Source: Manis javanica
Taxonomy: Eukaryota; Chordata; Mammalia; Pholidota; Manidae
Direction of reading: 5' to 3'
Assembly (NCBI RefSeq): GCF_040802235.1
Contig: NC_133158.1
Location: forward strand, 36,894,001 to 36,958,000
DNA: 64,000 nt
The translations under genes and the position numbers were made by a program. Below are positions 22,051 to 34,300 of the stretch, piece by piece; the stretch's first letter is position 1, and each line of letters starts with the position of its first letter. Below the pieces are notes generated by a model. The model saw nothing but the letters and a program-made list of their open reading frames with translations. It did no database searches and had not been told where the DNA came from.

Positions 22051-24060
22051 TACTTTCGCTCCCGCACCGCTCCTCAACCCCAACTCACCTTCAATCCCAC
22101 TTTCACTCGCCCTCCAACCTGCTGCAAACCTCCCTCCCTCTCCTTTTCCTCTGCCACCCCATCTGGTCAACCCTGTAGTCTGGGACACCCTCACCCCCTC
22201 TGTGGCCACCTGCCCCCCAGTAATTGTCAAACTTAAAGACCCCACCTCTTTTCCCTCTCAACCTCAGTACCCGCTGCCCCTCAAGAGTTCACTGTGCCTG
22301 CAGCCAATTATCCAAGAACTTTTATACAAACGGCTACTACGACCAGCCAATTCCCCTTTCAATACTCCTATACTGGCAGTTAAAAAGCCTAATGGTTTTT
22401 ACAGGCTTGTCCAGGACCTAAGAGTAATTAATGCAGCCATTGTTGCCATCCATCCTGTGGTCCTTAACCCCTATACTTTATTGTCCACCATTCTGGCTTC
22501 CACCACTCACTTTTCTGTCCTTGACCTCAAAGATGCATTCTTCACTATACCCCTCCATCCCAACTCTCAAAATCTGTTTGCTTTCACCTGGACCAATCCT
22601 GCCACCAGACTTCTACTCAATTGACCTGGACAGTCCTTCCCCAAGGCTTTAGAGATAGTCCCCACCTTTTTGGACAGGCTCTAACAAAAGACCCCAGATC
22701 CCTTACTCTCTTGAGCTCCACCCTCCTTCAATTTGTAGATGATCCTGTGCAGCCCCTCCCTACAAACCTCTCAACAGGATACTATTCTCCTTTTAAACTT
22801 TCTCTCAGACCACAGCTATCAGGTCTCACCCTACAAAGTTCAGCTGTCTGTGGCTCAGGTCACATACCTGGGAGTTCAGCTCTCCCGCGCTACAAGGCCA
22901 TTACCACAGACAGGAAAAAACTTCTCCAAACTATGCCTGTTCCAAATAACAAAGATGAAATTCTCTCTTTCCTGGGTCTTGCTGGGTTTCTTCCTTCATG
23001 GATCCCCAACTTTTCACTCCTAGCTGCCCCCCTATATGAAGCATCCCTAGGACCTCTTGCTGGTTCCCTCCTGATGCCTGTGGTAAGCCCTTCTATAGAC
23101 TCCAGCGGGCCCTTCTACAAGCCCCCGCTCTGCACTTGCCTGATCTCACACGTCCCTTTTCTCTATATGTCTCAGAAAGGCAGGGCTTTGCCCTGGGAGT
23201 TCTGGGACATATGTTAAGACCCTCCTTTGCCCCAGTTGCCTATCTTTCCAAAAAACTAGATCCTACTATTCAGGGATGGGTTCCTTGCCTGCGAGCCCTA
23301 GCAGTGGCTGCCGTCCTCATTCAAGAATCCAAAAAGCTCACCTTCGGGTCACCCACAACTATTTTCTCCCCTCATCCTCTTTCTGAACTCCTTACCTACA
23401 AAGGCCTGCAGACTCTTTCCCCCTGCAGGATTCTATCACTTCAAGTTGCCCTAGTTGAAGACACCTCCCTCAATTTCAAAACCTGTCCCCCCCTTAATCC
23501 CTCCACTCTTCTTCCATTACCTCCCGATCCACAGGCAAGATCACAAGCCTCCTTCCATAACTGTTTACAAACTCTAGATGAACTCCTACCCTGTCCCTCC
23601 CACATTCAGGAGGGCATCCTTCCTCAGGCCACATACACCTGGTTTACTGATGGCAGTTCCTTTATCCATGAGGGTGTTCGATGGGCAGGATATGCCATTG
23701 TCTCTCTGGACAAAACTACTGAGGCAAAGCCCTTACCTCCTAACACTACAAACCAACAAGCAGAAATTGCCCTTACCTGAGCCTTCACTTTAGCTCAGGG
23801 GTCCTCTCTTACTGTCTATACTGATTCTAAATATGCTTTCCATATCCTGCTGTCCCATGCAGCAATCTGGAAAGAATGGGGACTCCTCAACAAGGGCAGC
23901 TCTGTTGCCAACGCCAAACACATTATATCACTGATAGAAACCTCACATCTTCCAACAGCCATAGGCCTAGTACATTGCGGCTCCCATCAGTCAGATCAGT
24001 CATCCATCCCCCTTGGTAACAACAGGGCAGATGAGGCAGCCCAAAAGGCAGCATTAGCCC
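22051..24060 (+). pseudogene. Provirus B reverse transcriptase and RNase H
   Basis: RT fingers and palm are open to 22624 ('ILAVKKPNGFYRLVQDLR' at 22372-22425, 'HFSVLDLKDAFFTIPL' at 22509-22556). After a stop, RT resumes in another frame with 'LPQGFRDSPHLFGQAL' and a palm motif FVDD (22732-22743), after which the frame is lost. The connection region is readable at 23136-23600. RNase H (23640-24050) keeps its acidic residues: D of TDGSS, E of QAEIA, D of YTDSKYA and D of NRADEA, with an in-frame TGA near 23778. RT and RNase H would copy the RNA genome to DNA. Several stops and shifts disable it. Confidence 0.88.
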
Positions 24061-24069
24061 TTGTAATAG

Positions 24070-24320
24070 GTGCCCTCATTCCAGGCCCAAAAAAAATCCA
24101 TTCCCACAACTACCAGCCCGCCTTCCACTGAGGCCATACTCTCCTACTTACATCACTTATTCCACCCTAACCTCCAATCTTTACACTTTCTCAAAACTTA
24201 CCTGCCTCTTTCTCATTCAGAAACTGCCTTCCTCAAAACACTCACCACTTCATGCAAAATCTGTCAAAAAGTCAATCCCAACTCACCTTCTCAACCACCC
24301 GCCTTTCCTACCCATCAAGC
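24070..24320 (+). pseudogene. Provirus B integrase, N-terminal zinc domain only
   Basis: An 84-codon open piece contains the HHCC zinc-binding layout (HHLFH..., then C-K-I-C) that starts retroviral integrase. It ends at about 24320, before the D,D-35-E catalytic core. From there the sequence is protease of a different provirus (C). No env or 3' LTR of B is found. Confidence 0.8.
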
Positions 24321-24545
24321 ATGAGGGCTCATTCAGTCTGCACCTTCCGAGGCATCCCATTTACCCATTCCTTTCTAGTCATACCTTCCTGTCCTACCCC
24401 TCTGTTAGGATGGGATTTGCTCTATAAGTTAGGGGCCTCTATTTCCCTCCTACCTTTTAAATGCTTACAGGATGCCAGAAACTCCCTCATTGCTTTGGTC
24501 GGTGAAGGAGAGTTAGACGACGGGGACCTGAGTCTCCCAGCTCCC
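24321..24545 (+). pseudogene. Provirus C protease, C-terminal part
   Basis: Starts abruptly with the region after the DTGA active site: a 'CTFRGIPFTHSFLVIPSCP' block (24340-24396) and 'LLGWDLLYKLGAS'. The active site itself is missing, cut off at the junction with provirus B integrase. Confidence 0.8.
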
Positions 24546-25980
24546 TGAACTGCTGTCAGTCCGGTCGTGTGGGACATCTCCACCCACCACACCCCGGTTT
24601 TAATATGCCTTAAAGACCCATCCTGCTTCCCCTCTTGGCCTCAATTTCCTATTTCGCAGGCTAACCGAAGGGGACTACAGCCTATTGTTAATCGTCTGCT
24701 CTTGCAGGGGCTTTTAGTGCCAGCTAACTCTCCATGCAATACTCCCATCTTGCTGGTAGAAAAGCCTTCTGGAGCATATCACGTCGTTCAGGACCTCCGA
24801 ATAATTGACGAGGCTGTTATTCCCATACACCCAGTAGTGCCTAACCCATATACTCTTCTGTCTCAGGTCCCATCCAGTACCTCTCATTTTACTGTACTGG
24901 ACCTTAAAGATGCCTTTTTCACTATACCTCTCCAGTCAGACTTGCAGCCGCTATTTGCCTTCATGTGGGAAGACCCTGACACCAGTTGATCTAGACAATT
25001 GACCTGGACTACTCTACCTCAAGGTTTTAGAGATAGCCCCCATCTTTTTGGACAGGCCCTGATGGAGGACCTCTTGCAACACTCAATGGGCGAGACTACT
25101 CTCCTCCAACACGTAGATGATCTTTTACTTTGCAGCCCCTCAAAGGAAGCCTTGGTCCTGGACACCACATCCCTTCTTAATTTCCTGGCAGACATGGGAT
25201 ACAGAGTATCCCCTGCCAAAGCACAGCTGTCTCTACCCCAGGTTACATATCTCAGGCTAACTCTAACTCCCACCACTAAAGCCCTAACGGTGGACGGAGT
25301 GGCTGTGATTAAAGCTCTCTTGCCACCTACTTCAGGAGCTGAGATACTATCCTTTCTAGGATTGGTAGAGTTTTTCAGACACTGGGTGCCTAACTTTGCC
25401 CTTCTGGCCAGACTGCTTTATGCGGCTGCCACGGAGACTCGTACTGAGCTGCTAACTTCACTCACCGAGTTGGCTTCTGCTTTCAGTCAGTTGCGGGATG
25501 CATTGCTCTCATCCCCCCTGTTGATGCTCCCCAACTTAACTAAGCCCTTTGCCCTATATACAGCAGAGAGGGCAGGGGTGGCAACTGGAGTGCTGGTACA
25601 GCCAGTGGTACCATCCCATTGCCTTTCTCTCCAAACAGTTGGATACCACCGCCAGGGAGTGGCAGCCTTGCCTCCGAACCCTGGCAGCTGTGGGAAGTCT
25701 GGCCCGAGAAGCCCTGAAATTAACTCTCCTACAGCCCATTATTGTGTAGTCCCCACACCGGTTACAGCATCTTCTGAGTCATAAATCCCTGGCCTCCTTG
25801 AGTCCTTCAAGAATACAAGAATTCCATCTTCTGTTCATTGAGCATCCGCAAGTAACCCTACAAGTCTCTCCACCCCTTAACCTAGCCTCCTTGCTTCCCA
25901 TCAGCGATCAGGTGGATCAGCCCACTCATTCCTGTGTAGAGGTTGTAGAGGCTCCTAGAAAACCTAGAGAGGGCCTTCAA
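24546..25980 (+). pseudogene. Provirus C reverse transcriptase
   Basis: RT is readable almost throughout: 'PILLVEKPSGAYHVVQDLR' (24742-24798), 'HFTVLDLKDAFFTIPL' (24888-24933), a stop at 24987-24989, then a 261-codon open piece with 'LPQGFRDSPHLFGQAL' and a palm motif HVDD (25110-25121). The connection domain follows with a frameshift near 25600. It is clearly the same enzyme as in B, but the two differ at a third or more of residues in the blocks I compared, so C is a separate lineage. Confidence 0.88.
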
Positions 25981-26415
25981 GACGTGCCCCTCGAGGACCC
26001 TGACTTGACTTTTTTTGTAGACAGGAGCTCGGTGAAGGGGAGTGACAGGGTGCGTAGGGCGGCCTATGCAGTGGTGACACTGTCGCAGGTGCTGGAAGCA
26101 AACCTACTCCCATCTGGGACCGCCTCCCAGAAAGCCGAATTAATGGCTCTTACCCGGGTGCTACAGCTGGTAGCCGGGAAGAGGGCCACAATTTATACTG
26201 ACTCTAAAAATGCCTTCCTAATTACACACACTTATGCTGTGATTTGGAAGGAAAGGGGCTTCCTTACCACTAAGGGAACCCTGATCATCAATGGTAGGGC
26301 TATCAGCTGCCTGCTACAGGACCTGAAAGAAGTGGCCATCGTGCATTGTAAGGGACATCAGACTAGAAACAATCCAGTAACCAGGGGTAATGCGTTGGCA
26401 GATGCCATGGCCTGA
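25981..26415 (+). pseudogene. Provirus C RNase H
   Basis: Part of an open piece at 25798-26415. Acidic residues are visible: D in FVDRSS (usually DGSS, so Gly to Arg here), E in QKAELMAL, D in YTDSKNA and D in NALADAMA. The domain is complete in length. It would remove the RNA strand during reverse transcription. Confidence 0.85.
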
Positions 26416-27581
26416 AAATTAACATCCGGGTCTAGTCAACCCTCTGTGCTGTTTCTTTCCCCCTCTCTATTGCCCCAATTCCCCGGTGACGAACAGCAAC
26501 TGCTTCTACATCAAGGGGAGATGTTGGGAGATCAGGGATAAATATATTTCGGGAGATGAATTGCCCTCCCCCAAGCCCAAGGCAGAGATATCATATCCAA
26601 AATTCATCAGTTTCTACCCATTGAGCTGGAAGCCATGCACCAGTTTCTCTCCCCTATAGTTGCCCCTTATAGTCTCCGCAAGGCCATAGATCAGGTGCAC
26701 CAAGCCTGCACTACTTGTCATCATGTCTCATCTCAAGGTGCTCTGAAGATCTGGATAGCCCTCCACCAGATGAGAGGAACAATCCCTGGACAAGACTAGC
26801 AAGGTGATTTCACCCACATGCCTAAGGATAAAAAGCTCCGGTATTTACTAGTTCTGGTTGATACCTTTTCAGGGTGGATTGAAGCCTTCCCCACCAGCCA
26901 GGAAACAGCTTCGGTAGTGGCACAAACATTAGTAGTGCACTAATCCCCCGCTTTGGCCTGCCTGTCTCGCTACAGTCAGACAATGGGCCTGCTTTCGTCT
27001 CTCAGGTCACTCAGCTAACAGCCGAGGCTCTCAATATCACCTAGAACCTCCATATACCCTACCACCCCCAATTGTCAGGTAAGGTTGAAAAAGCTAACGG
27101 TCTCTTAAAAAACCAACTAACTAAGCTGTCTCTAGAAGTAAAGCTCTCGGGGTCCGATCTTCTCCCCGTCGCTCTCACTTGTCTGTGTGCTGCCCCCCGG
27201 AGACTGGCTAGACTAAGCGCATTTGAGCTGATGTATGGCAGGCCCTTCTTACTGAGCACAGGCCTGCCCACTACCTCTCCTCCTTTGGCCTCCTACCTTC
27301 CTTACTTTTCACTGTTGAGACATCTTCTCAGGGAACATGCAGACCAGCTCCTACCCCAACCTACGTCATCCAACAACCCAGGAGATGCAGCGATGCTTCA
27401 GCCAGGAGACGAGGTACTTCTAAGAGAACTCCAGCCAAAATCCCTCCAACCCCACTGGATGGGGCCTTATACAGTAATCCTCACTACGCCCTCAGCAGTC
27501 AAACTACACGGGCATTCCTCCTGGTATGACCTTTCTAAGCTCAAATGGGCGCCCAGACACGATGATTGGGTGTCTTGTTAA
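26416..27581 (+). pseudogene. Provirus C integrase
   Basis: The N-terminal zinc domain is near 26600-26740 (ending C-T-T-C-H-H). The catalytic core has D in GDFTH (about 26805), D in SDNGPAF (about 26974) and E in GKVEKANG (about 27087), fitting D,D-35-E. The C-terminal 169-codon open piece (27072-27581) has the GPY/F module 'MGPYTVILTTPSAVKL' typical of gammaretroviral integrases. Stops occur in the core, for example just before the first Asp. Confidence 0.88.
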
Positions 27582-29370
27582 GTAAGTCCCCTTAAGCTGC
27601 AAGTTAGTCGTGTCAAGTACAACCAGCCAGATGAATAGCCTGGTGGTCTCCAGGCAGAGTTATTCTGCATAGAAATTTAAGCTCCAACTAACTCTTTATA
27701 GAATCAATTGAAAAGTAAGCACCCAAAGTTGTCCACGTGTAAGTTGTGAGGCACCAATTCAAATACCAGTATACACAGACATCTTAAACACTCTCTCAAA
27801 CCCTACGCTGTGCTTTCCATATGACCAAGTCTCTCTTACATGTATTTTCCAGTCCGACATGTATGGGGGATGTCATCCTGAATTAGACACATGTAGACTT
27901 CATGCAGTAGAAAAAACAGCAAGAAGAGTCTCTGACAACATGTTCTTCAGAATACAAGATAAGCTATACATTACCATTAGTGACCCATGAGATTCATGCT
28001 GGGAAAAAAGAGTACAGGGCAAGCTATATGATAGTTACCAATAGTCCCCACAGAGCACAATATACATCAAGAGAGAATGGACCACTGTAAATCCTACCCT
28101 CACAGAAGTTCTAAACACCCAGGCTCAAGTATCAAGTAATATTCTAAAAACAGAACAGGCTCTAAAACAGAAGATTCACTCGGACCCCTACCCCCACTCT
28201 CTACAACCAACAGGAACACCACTTTCCTGGGCCGGAGTCATTAGAGAAACAGTGCAATTTCTTAATGCTTCACATATCCTCAGCAATGTGTCCGATTGTT
28301 TCCTCTGTGCCTCCCTCCAACGCCCCCCAATAGCGGCAGTTCCCATTAGTTTTTTCCAGGCTTAACCAGTAAACTCTAAAAAAAACTGCAGCCTCCCTTT
28401 AGGTGAGGTACTGATGTAGAAAACGAGCCTTAAGCCTGAAGCTCGACATAAGTCTGGGGCCACCAGAAAACAGCACAAAGAACCATCGTCCCCACTAACC
28501 TGCTACCTAACCCAGCCTTCCACCATCTCAGAATTGTCAATGGGAAGCCAATGCTGACAACGAGTAACCATAGACACTCCAATCTCCCTTCAAGAGGGCA
28601 AGTTCTTCTAATGCAATAATACGCTTACCCAATACATCAACAGCACCACCAGTAAGACCCTGCTTTTCAGTGATGCTGGTGCCCCAACTAACTTGTACAG
28701 CAAACCTGAAGTAAGACAGGCACTAGACGAATAGTCTATATATCAAAATACTAGACAGAAGAGGGCGGTTTTTCTACCTGTGCTAGTGGGAGTGAGCCTA
28801 GTTACTGCAGTGGCCGCGGCCGCCACAGGGGCAGGAGCGTTAGGCCATAGCTTAGTCAGTTCTCAGGGTCCAGCAAGTCAATTGGTGGCATTAGACGACA
28901 GAGTGAGCCTAACCTTGGGAGAAACCTCGACCTCCCTTATGTCCCTCCAACGACAACTTACTTCCCTTGCCCAGGTCACCCTTCAAAATCGGCAGGCCTT
29001 AGATCTACTTACCACAGAAAAGGGTGGAACCTGTATTTTCTTGCAGGAAGAAGGCTGCTACTATATCAATAAGTCTAGAGTCATAGAACAAAGTTTAAAA
29101 AAACTACAAGGACTACAAAAAAACCTCCACCAAACACGAGTACCTAAAAGCAGCCCTTATGAGTAGCTTCAGTCTCCCATAATGGCCTGGCTAATGCCTC
29201 TGCTAGGCCCCTTAATAACAGTTTGTGGTTTACTCTTAATTGCCCCATGTGCTTTCAAGTTCCTTCAACAGCGTGTGGCAGAAATTTCACACATAAAAGT
29301 TAATCAACTGTTGCTGCACAAGTACTTGCCCCTCCCAACTGAACCTCTTCCTGCTGTCAACCAGCCTTAA
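27582..29370 (+). pseudogene. Provirus C env, decayed surface unit and readable transmembrane unit
   Basis: The surface region (27600-28740) is heavily broken, with only short recognisable patches such as 'SDCFLCASLQRPP' near 28288-28329. TM is better kept (28780-29166 and 29182-29370). A hydrophobic fusion-peptide-like start is followed by the heptad block. The CX6CC motif is damaged: the first Cys of the CC pair is replaced by Gly. After a stop at 29164-29166 come a membrane anchor (about 29185-29260) and a tail. It cannot make Env. Confidence 0.82.
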
Positions 29371-29449
29371 ACCCACCCTCCTACAATGCCCCTTGTCAGC
29401 CAGAAGTAGCCAGATCAAGTCGTCACCCATTATGACCAAAAAGCTAGAA

Positions 29450-29821
29450 TGTAAGGCTGGAGGCACCAGGGGAAGGAGTGAGCCTGATAGACAAGCTCAG
29501 GCCTCACCAAACAAGGCGAAGAGACCAACAAGTTCCGGTCTGACAACATTCCAGAGCCTGATCAGATAACATTCGAGTAGTGGTAACTTTCCAGTACCTG
29601 GCTAAAGGCCAATGAGAGACCTCCGTGTACCCTAGGTGAGCCAATCCTCGCACCACTGTACACCTTTGCTCTCCCTCCCCCTGCCTTCTTTAAAAACTTG
29701 CTGCCTGCCCTACTGGGTGTGACTTCCCTGGCCTGTGTTTCAGACCAAAGAACATCACCTGGGAATTGTGTTCAAATAAACTGCCTGGCCCTTTGTTGCC
29801 TCTCTTAGCCTGCTTATTTCA
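29450..29821 (+). mobile_element. Provirus C 3' LTR
   Basis: Begins TGTAAGGCTGGAGGC after an A-rich partial polypurine run and ends ...TTATTTCA. It carries a TTTAAAAA TATA-like box (29690) and AATAAA (29776). It is not alike to the LTRs of A or B. Boundaries are inferred from TG...CA ends and position after env. No 5' partner is in the window. Confidence 0.75.
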
Positions 29822-31205
29822 GTTGGAATTTATTGAAATTTATCTTACAGGATAAAGGAGCCTCAGTGCAGGGGCTCCTTTGTGCTGTTGAGCTTTCCTG
29901 TGGTCTCAAGGGGCAGCGGACACTGAGCTGGAAGCCAGCAAGCCTGCCCTGGCAGGGCTCAGGAGGGGCAGGATGGGCAGCCTGGACTGCAGCCCCGGGG
30001 ACGTGGGGACGAGACAGTCTGGGGCCTGCGAGGCCAGGCGGTGAGACCTGAGGGATGGCGGGAAAGAGGGAGAGAGGGAGAGAGGGGGAGAGGGGGCGAG
30101 GGAGGGAGGGGAGGGGAGAGGGAGGGAAGGAGTGGGAGGGAGGGGGAGGGATAGGAGCGGAGGCAGGGAGGGAGCGGAGAGCAGGCGCCATGCGGCCCTC
30201 TCCTCCACTCAGGGTGGGACCCCCGGGCCCCCAGCACCTGGCGGGTGGGGCGCCGGGACCGCTCCCAGTGCTGACGCCGCCCACCCCCTGCCACGCCGCA
30301 GGCACCCTGGGCGGCCGGGCACCTGGGGGCTGGGTGGTCACCGTGCAGACCTGGAGCGGCAGAAGCAGCTTAAACTTCGGGTCTCAAAGGAAACCGCGGG
30401 GCTCTCTGCCGGGCTTCCCGGCCCCTGTCCTCACCCCTCCCACACACACTAGGGGAGGAGGGGCCCTGGGTCCGTTCTGGAAGGAAAGAGAACAATCAGG
30501 TTCCCCGCGTGCTTGGGAGACGTACATGATCCTGGGACAGGCTCATGTGCCACCTGCGCCTGCTGCTCGTGCCCCCCTCCCACCCCCACCCCGGGCCAGC
30601 ACGTGTGCCTCCCGGGACCCTGCGTGTGCCGCCTGTGGCCCTCCTCACGCCTGTGCAGCCTCCCGGAGTGGGCCCAGTCAGGGAGGGTGCCCCACTGAGA
30701 GGCGGTCACCCTAGAGGTTCTCAGCATTATGCTGGTGCAGAGGAAGCTGCTCGTGCCCGAGGTTGAAAACCAGTGGCAGGTTCCTGGGCTTGGCCTGAGG
30801 GGGCCTGTGCAGGGGGCGCGGGGCGAGCACCCAGGTGCTGTGCTCAGCGGTGGTTCGGTGAGGAGACCAGAGGCCTCATGGAGCCAGCGGTGGGAATGCC
30901 CCTGGCTGCCTCTCGTCCCCTCGGTGGCGGGGCTGCAGGCCTGGAGCCGCTCTGAGGTGCCCCGGCATGGAGCCCGGGTCCACGGCGGCGGCTGAGCAGA
31001 TCCCATGTGGCTCAGCAGGTCCTGGGTCCCGCCGAGCACTGCTTCTTCCCAGGGCCGCTGCCTCCCTCTCCTGTCAGTCAGCGTACAGAGGGCAGGGACG
31101 TGGACAGCACACGGATAGAGGCCTGCCCTGGGGCCCGCTGAACTAGTGTCTTAATATTTCGTAGTTCCTTTAATTTGGACTTCTCAATGTCCCTGAGAGG
31201 GGACA
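29822..31205. other. GC-rich intergenic block, no gene supported
   Basis: Base composition jumps to GC-rich right after the LTR, with a CpG-richer core at about 30190-30420. Several long open frames exist in all phases, as expected from GC content. None looks like a known protein. It might be an unannotated CpG island or exon; I cannot decide. Confidence 0.4.
30056..30185 (+). repeat. Purine-rich (GGGA)n-like tract
   Basis: About 130 bp almost entirely of G and A, in GGGAGA/GGGAGG units. Such tracts can adopt triplex or G-quadruplex structures. Confidence 0.9.
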
Positions 31206-31209
31206 GAAC

Positions 31210-31735
31210 CATGTTTTATTTTATTTTTAATTGTGGTAAAATACATATACACAGAACTTGCCATCTCAGCCACACTTAAGCGTACAGTTCAGAGACATTA
31301 AGTACACTCACATTGTGTGCGACCACCTCCCCCCTCCCCTCACCCGTCCATCCCCAGAGCTTCCCAGACTGAAACTCTGCCCCCACCAAACACGAACTGC
31401 CACCTCCCAGCCGATGGCAGTCTCTGCTCTACTTTCTGTCCCTAGGAGTGTGACGATGCCAGGGACCTCACAGAAGTGGAATCACACGTATTTGTTATTT
31501 TGTGTCTGGCTTATTTCACTGAGCAGAGTGTCCTTGAGGCTCATCCATGTCCTAGCATGTGTCGGAACGTCCCTCCTTTTCTTCCTTCCTTCCTTCCTTA
31601 AGAATTTTCCTTCATTAAGGTCGAATAACATTCCATGGCATAGAGAGACCATATTTTCCTTATGCACTTATCCATCGATGGACACTCGGGTTGCTCCCAC
31701 CTTTTGGTTGTTCAAAATAGTGTTCAAGGCCCCCA
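31210..31735 (-). repeat. Old L1 3' fragment
   Basis: Reversed L1M 3' region: 'GTACAGTTCAGAGACATTAAGTAC', 'TTCACTGAGCA', 'CATTCCATGGCATAGAGAGACC' and 'CATCGATGGACACTCGGGTTG'. A (TTCC)n run sits at 31579-31600. Confidence 0.7.
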
Positions 31736-32840
31736 CTTAGGGGTGAGACACGGCTTTGGTGAGCCACGAGGTCCAGGTCCCCACGGGGAGAAGAGGGGTC
31801 ATGACGTCAACAGAAGCAGCGATGAGGCCAGTGGGGGCAGTGATGGCGTCAGGAGGCGAGAGAGTGGACCCAGGGCTGTGAGGCTCCGACCTCCTAGGGC
31901 CTCCAGCCCTGAGCTCCTGAGCCAACCTCCTGGTCAACGCCTGGCGGCCATCAGTCATGGGAGAGGCTACCAGGGCCTTCTAAAGCCATAGACAGTTAAT
32001 AGCTCCCTTTGTGTACCCAAATTACCCCCAGCCGCAAGTTTTGTTACAAGCAGTTCACTAGCAGGAGCCCAGTGGAAATCAGGGTGGGCCTGAAAAGAAA
32101 TAAAAAAATTAGGGTATGAGCAAGAGAGGAAAATCACGGTCATTATCTTGCTTCCCGAATCCCCTTGTCCTGTTTTTGACTGTGATCAGTGGCCTTCACT
32201 TCCATAATTCCCAGGCATGGGTGGGAATGTGAACCCACCTCACTCCGCCATGGTCACCCATCCACATCCAGTCCCATCCCCGCAATATCTCCGGGGCCCA
32301 CCCCCCACCATCACTGCCTGGCTGAGGCATGTGGTCCCTCAGGAAGTCATTCGTCCCTCCCAGATGGCTGTCCGGTCCAGCCTCCCCAGGCTGCTAATGC
32401 TCTCCTCTCTGCTGCTCAATTGTCCTCTACAGTGTCTGTTTTCAGTTATGACTAGGTTTTGCTATTTATTACAGAAAACCCCGAATACCAGAAGCTCACC
32501 CATGTTTTATTTTCATTTCTGTCACTTTCAGGAAGCCTAGAGGTAGTCATTCCAGGGCGGCAGCCATGTTCCCTGGTTTCAGACTCCTAGCTTAGACTCT
32601 GTGTGTGGCACCTCATAGTCCAATAGGGCTGCTCAAGCACCAACCATACATCTACATCCCAGCTAGCAGGAAGGTAAAAGAGGAAAAGGTCACACTTTCT
32701 GCCCTTAAAACCCTTTCTAGAAGTCACACAAACTTCCATATATATCTCATGGGCCAGAATTAAGTCTATTATCTAAGGTAAGACTGTCACATGGCTGCAA
32801 GGGAGGCTGGGGCACATACAGCTTACACTGAGTAAAGTCC
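31736..32840. other. Intergenic DNA, nothing recognised
   Basis: No exon or nameable repeat. Short open frames are not convincing. Confidence 0.35.
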
Positions 32841-33290
32841 GCAAGCCTTAAGTGCAGCTTGATAAATGTGTACATATGTCTGTACCTGGGTCACCCAGGA
32901 CCAAGACAGAGAGTGACCTTCAGTGCCTCAGCAGGCTCCCTAGTGTGGCTCCCAGTTTTGAGATCTCCCCCAGGTAACCACGATCCTGACCTCTGTTGGC
33001 ACAGATGACTTCTGCCTCTTCTGGAACTTTGAATACACCGAAACATTCAGCATGGTCCCTTGTGCCTGGCTTCTTGACCTTATGTCTGTGAGATTCATCC
33101 CTGCTGTTGCATGGAGCAAAAATATACCCTTTCGAAAAATGCTCTGTAGTATTCCACCACAATTCATCAGTTCTCTTGTTGATGAACATTTGGATTATTT
33201 CCAGTTTGGGGCTGCTATGAACATTTGTGTGCATGTCTTTTTAGGGGGGAGCAGAATTGCTGAGTCTAGATATGTAATCATTATTTCAGG
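32840..33290 (-). repeat. Old L1 fragment
   Basis: Reversed L1M blocks: 'GATAAATGTGTACATATG', 'AACCACGATCCTGACCTC', 'TCATCCCTGCTGTTGCATG' and 'GGATTATTTCCAGTTTGGGG'. Confidence 0.65.
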
Positions 33291-34300
33291 TGGTCACGTA
33301 TTGAGCTCAAATCCATAAATCCATAGTATCCCATTATTATGGAAGAAGAGAACACATACTGGGAACTAACCAGGAATCCTATGGTGCCACACTGTCTACA
33401 TTCGAAAAACGAACCATCCTCCCATTCCCACATGCAGCTGTCTGCAAAGACCACCCCGCCTCTCTGTCCAGCCAGAGCTCCCACTCTGCCCTGCCCTCTC
33501 CCTGTGGTGTCAGATGCCTCCTTCCTGGGGCTCTTTCTCACACTGCCCTGTCTCTTGGGCTGTGCCCTCCTCCTCCTTTCCCCCCTGCAGCCTCCCCTCG
33601 TTCAATCATCCCCCTGAGCACAGCACAGGTGTTACCACCCACACACAGCCTGGCCCCCAAGGTGGAACCAATTTCTTTATGCCATTGGCTTCTGTGGTGT
33701 GATGTATCTTGGCAAATCCATGGAGCAAATCCACCTTGTTTAATTACCTCATAGCACCCCAGATTTATAACTAGAGGCGTCCTTAGATGTCCTGAAAGCC
33801 CACAGCATCTTGTCCAAGTACCTGTAAGGTGGCTGATCCCTCATCTCAGTATCTCCAGGTCTTTACTTCCCCCTGCCTATGTTCCCCTTTCTCTCCCTTT
33901 CCTTCCCTGATACATCATTTCAATAACTAAGAACTAATGTCCTAAGATGTAAGAGAAAAGACCTGAAAAGTTCTCATCACAAGAAAAGAATTTTTAAAAG
34001 TAATGTGTGGTAACACATGTTAACTAGACCCCTGTGGTAATCATTTTGCAATATATACAAAAAAAAAAAAAAGAAAAAAAAAAGAATTAATACCCTTGCC
34101 CCTCTGCCTTTCAAAGCACATGTCTGGTGAAACCTCAGCTGCCGAGGAACCAGCCATCTGCTTTCTCCTCCCTGGGCTGAACGTTACCAGGCAGACTGGA
34201 CCCGCCGTCAGCCCACCCGACCTCAGGCGGCCCCCTGCTCTGCCCAGAATGTCTCCCTCTGTTTCCTTGGTAGTTCCACACTTCTAATCTCTGTGGTGAC
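33291..34300. other. Intergenic DNA, nothing recognised
   Basis: Contains an A-rich run at 34059-34084. No gene or classified repeat. Confidence 0.35.

Noticed and set aside
12172-29821. One single large provirus
   Set aside because: Three different proteases and RTs, three unrelated LTR types and a clean target duplication show three proviruses.
29814-30714. Several long open frames on both strands
   Set aside because: GC-rich and purine-rich low-complexity translation; no domain, no splice evidence.
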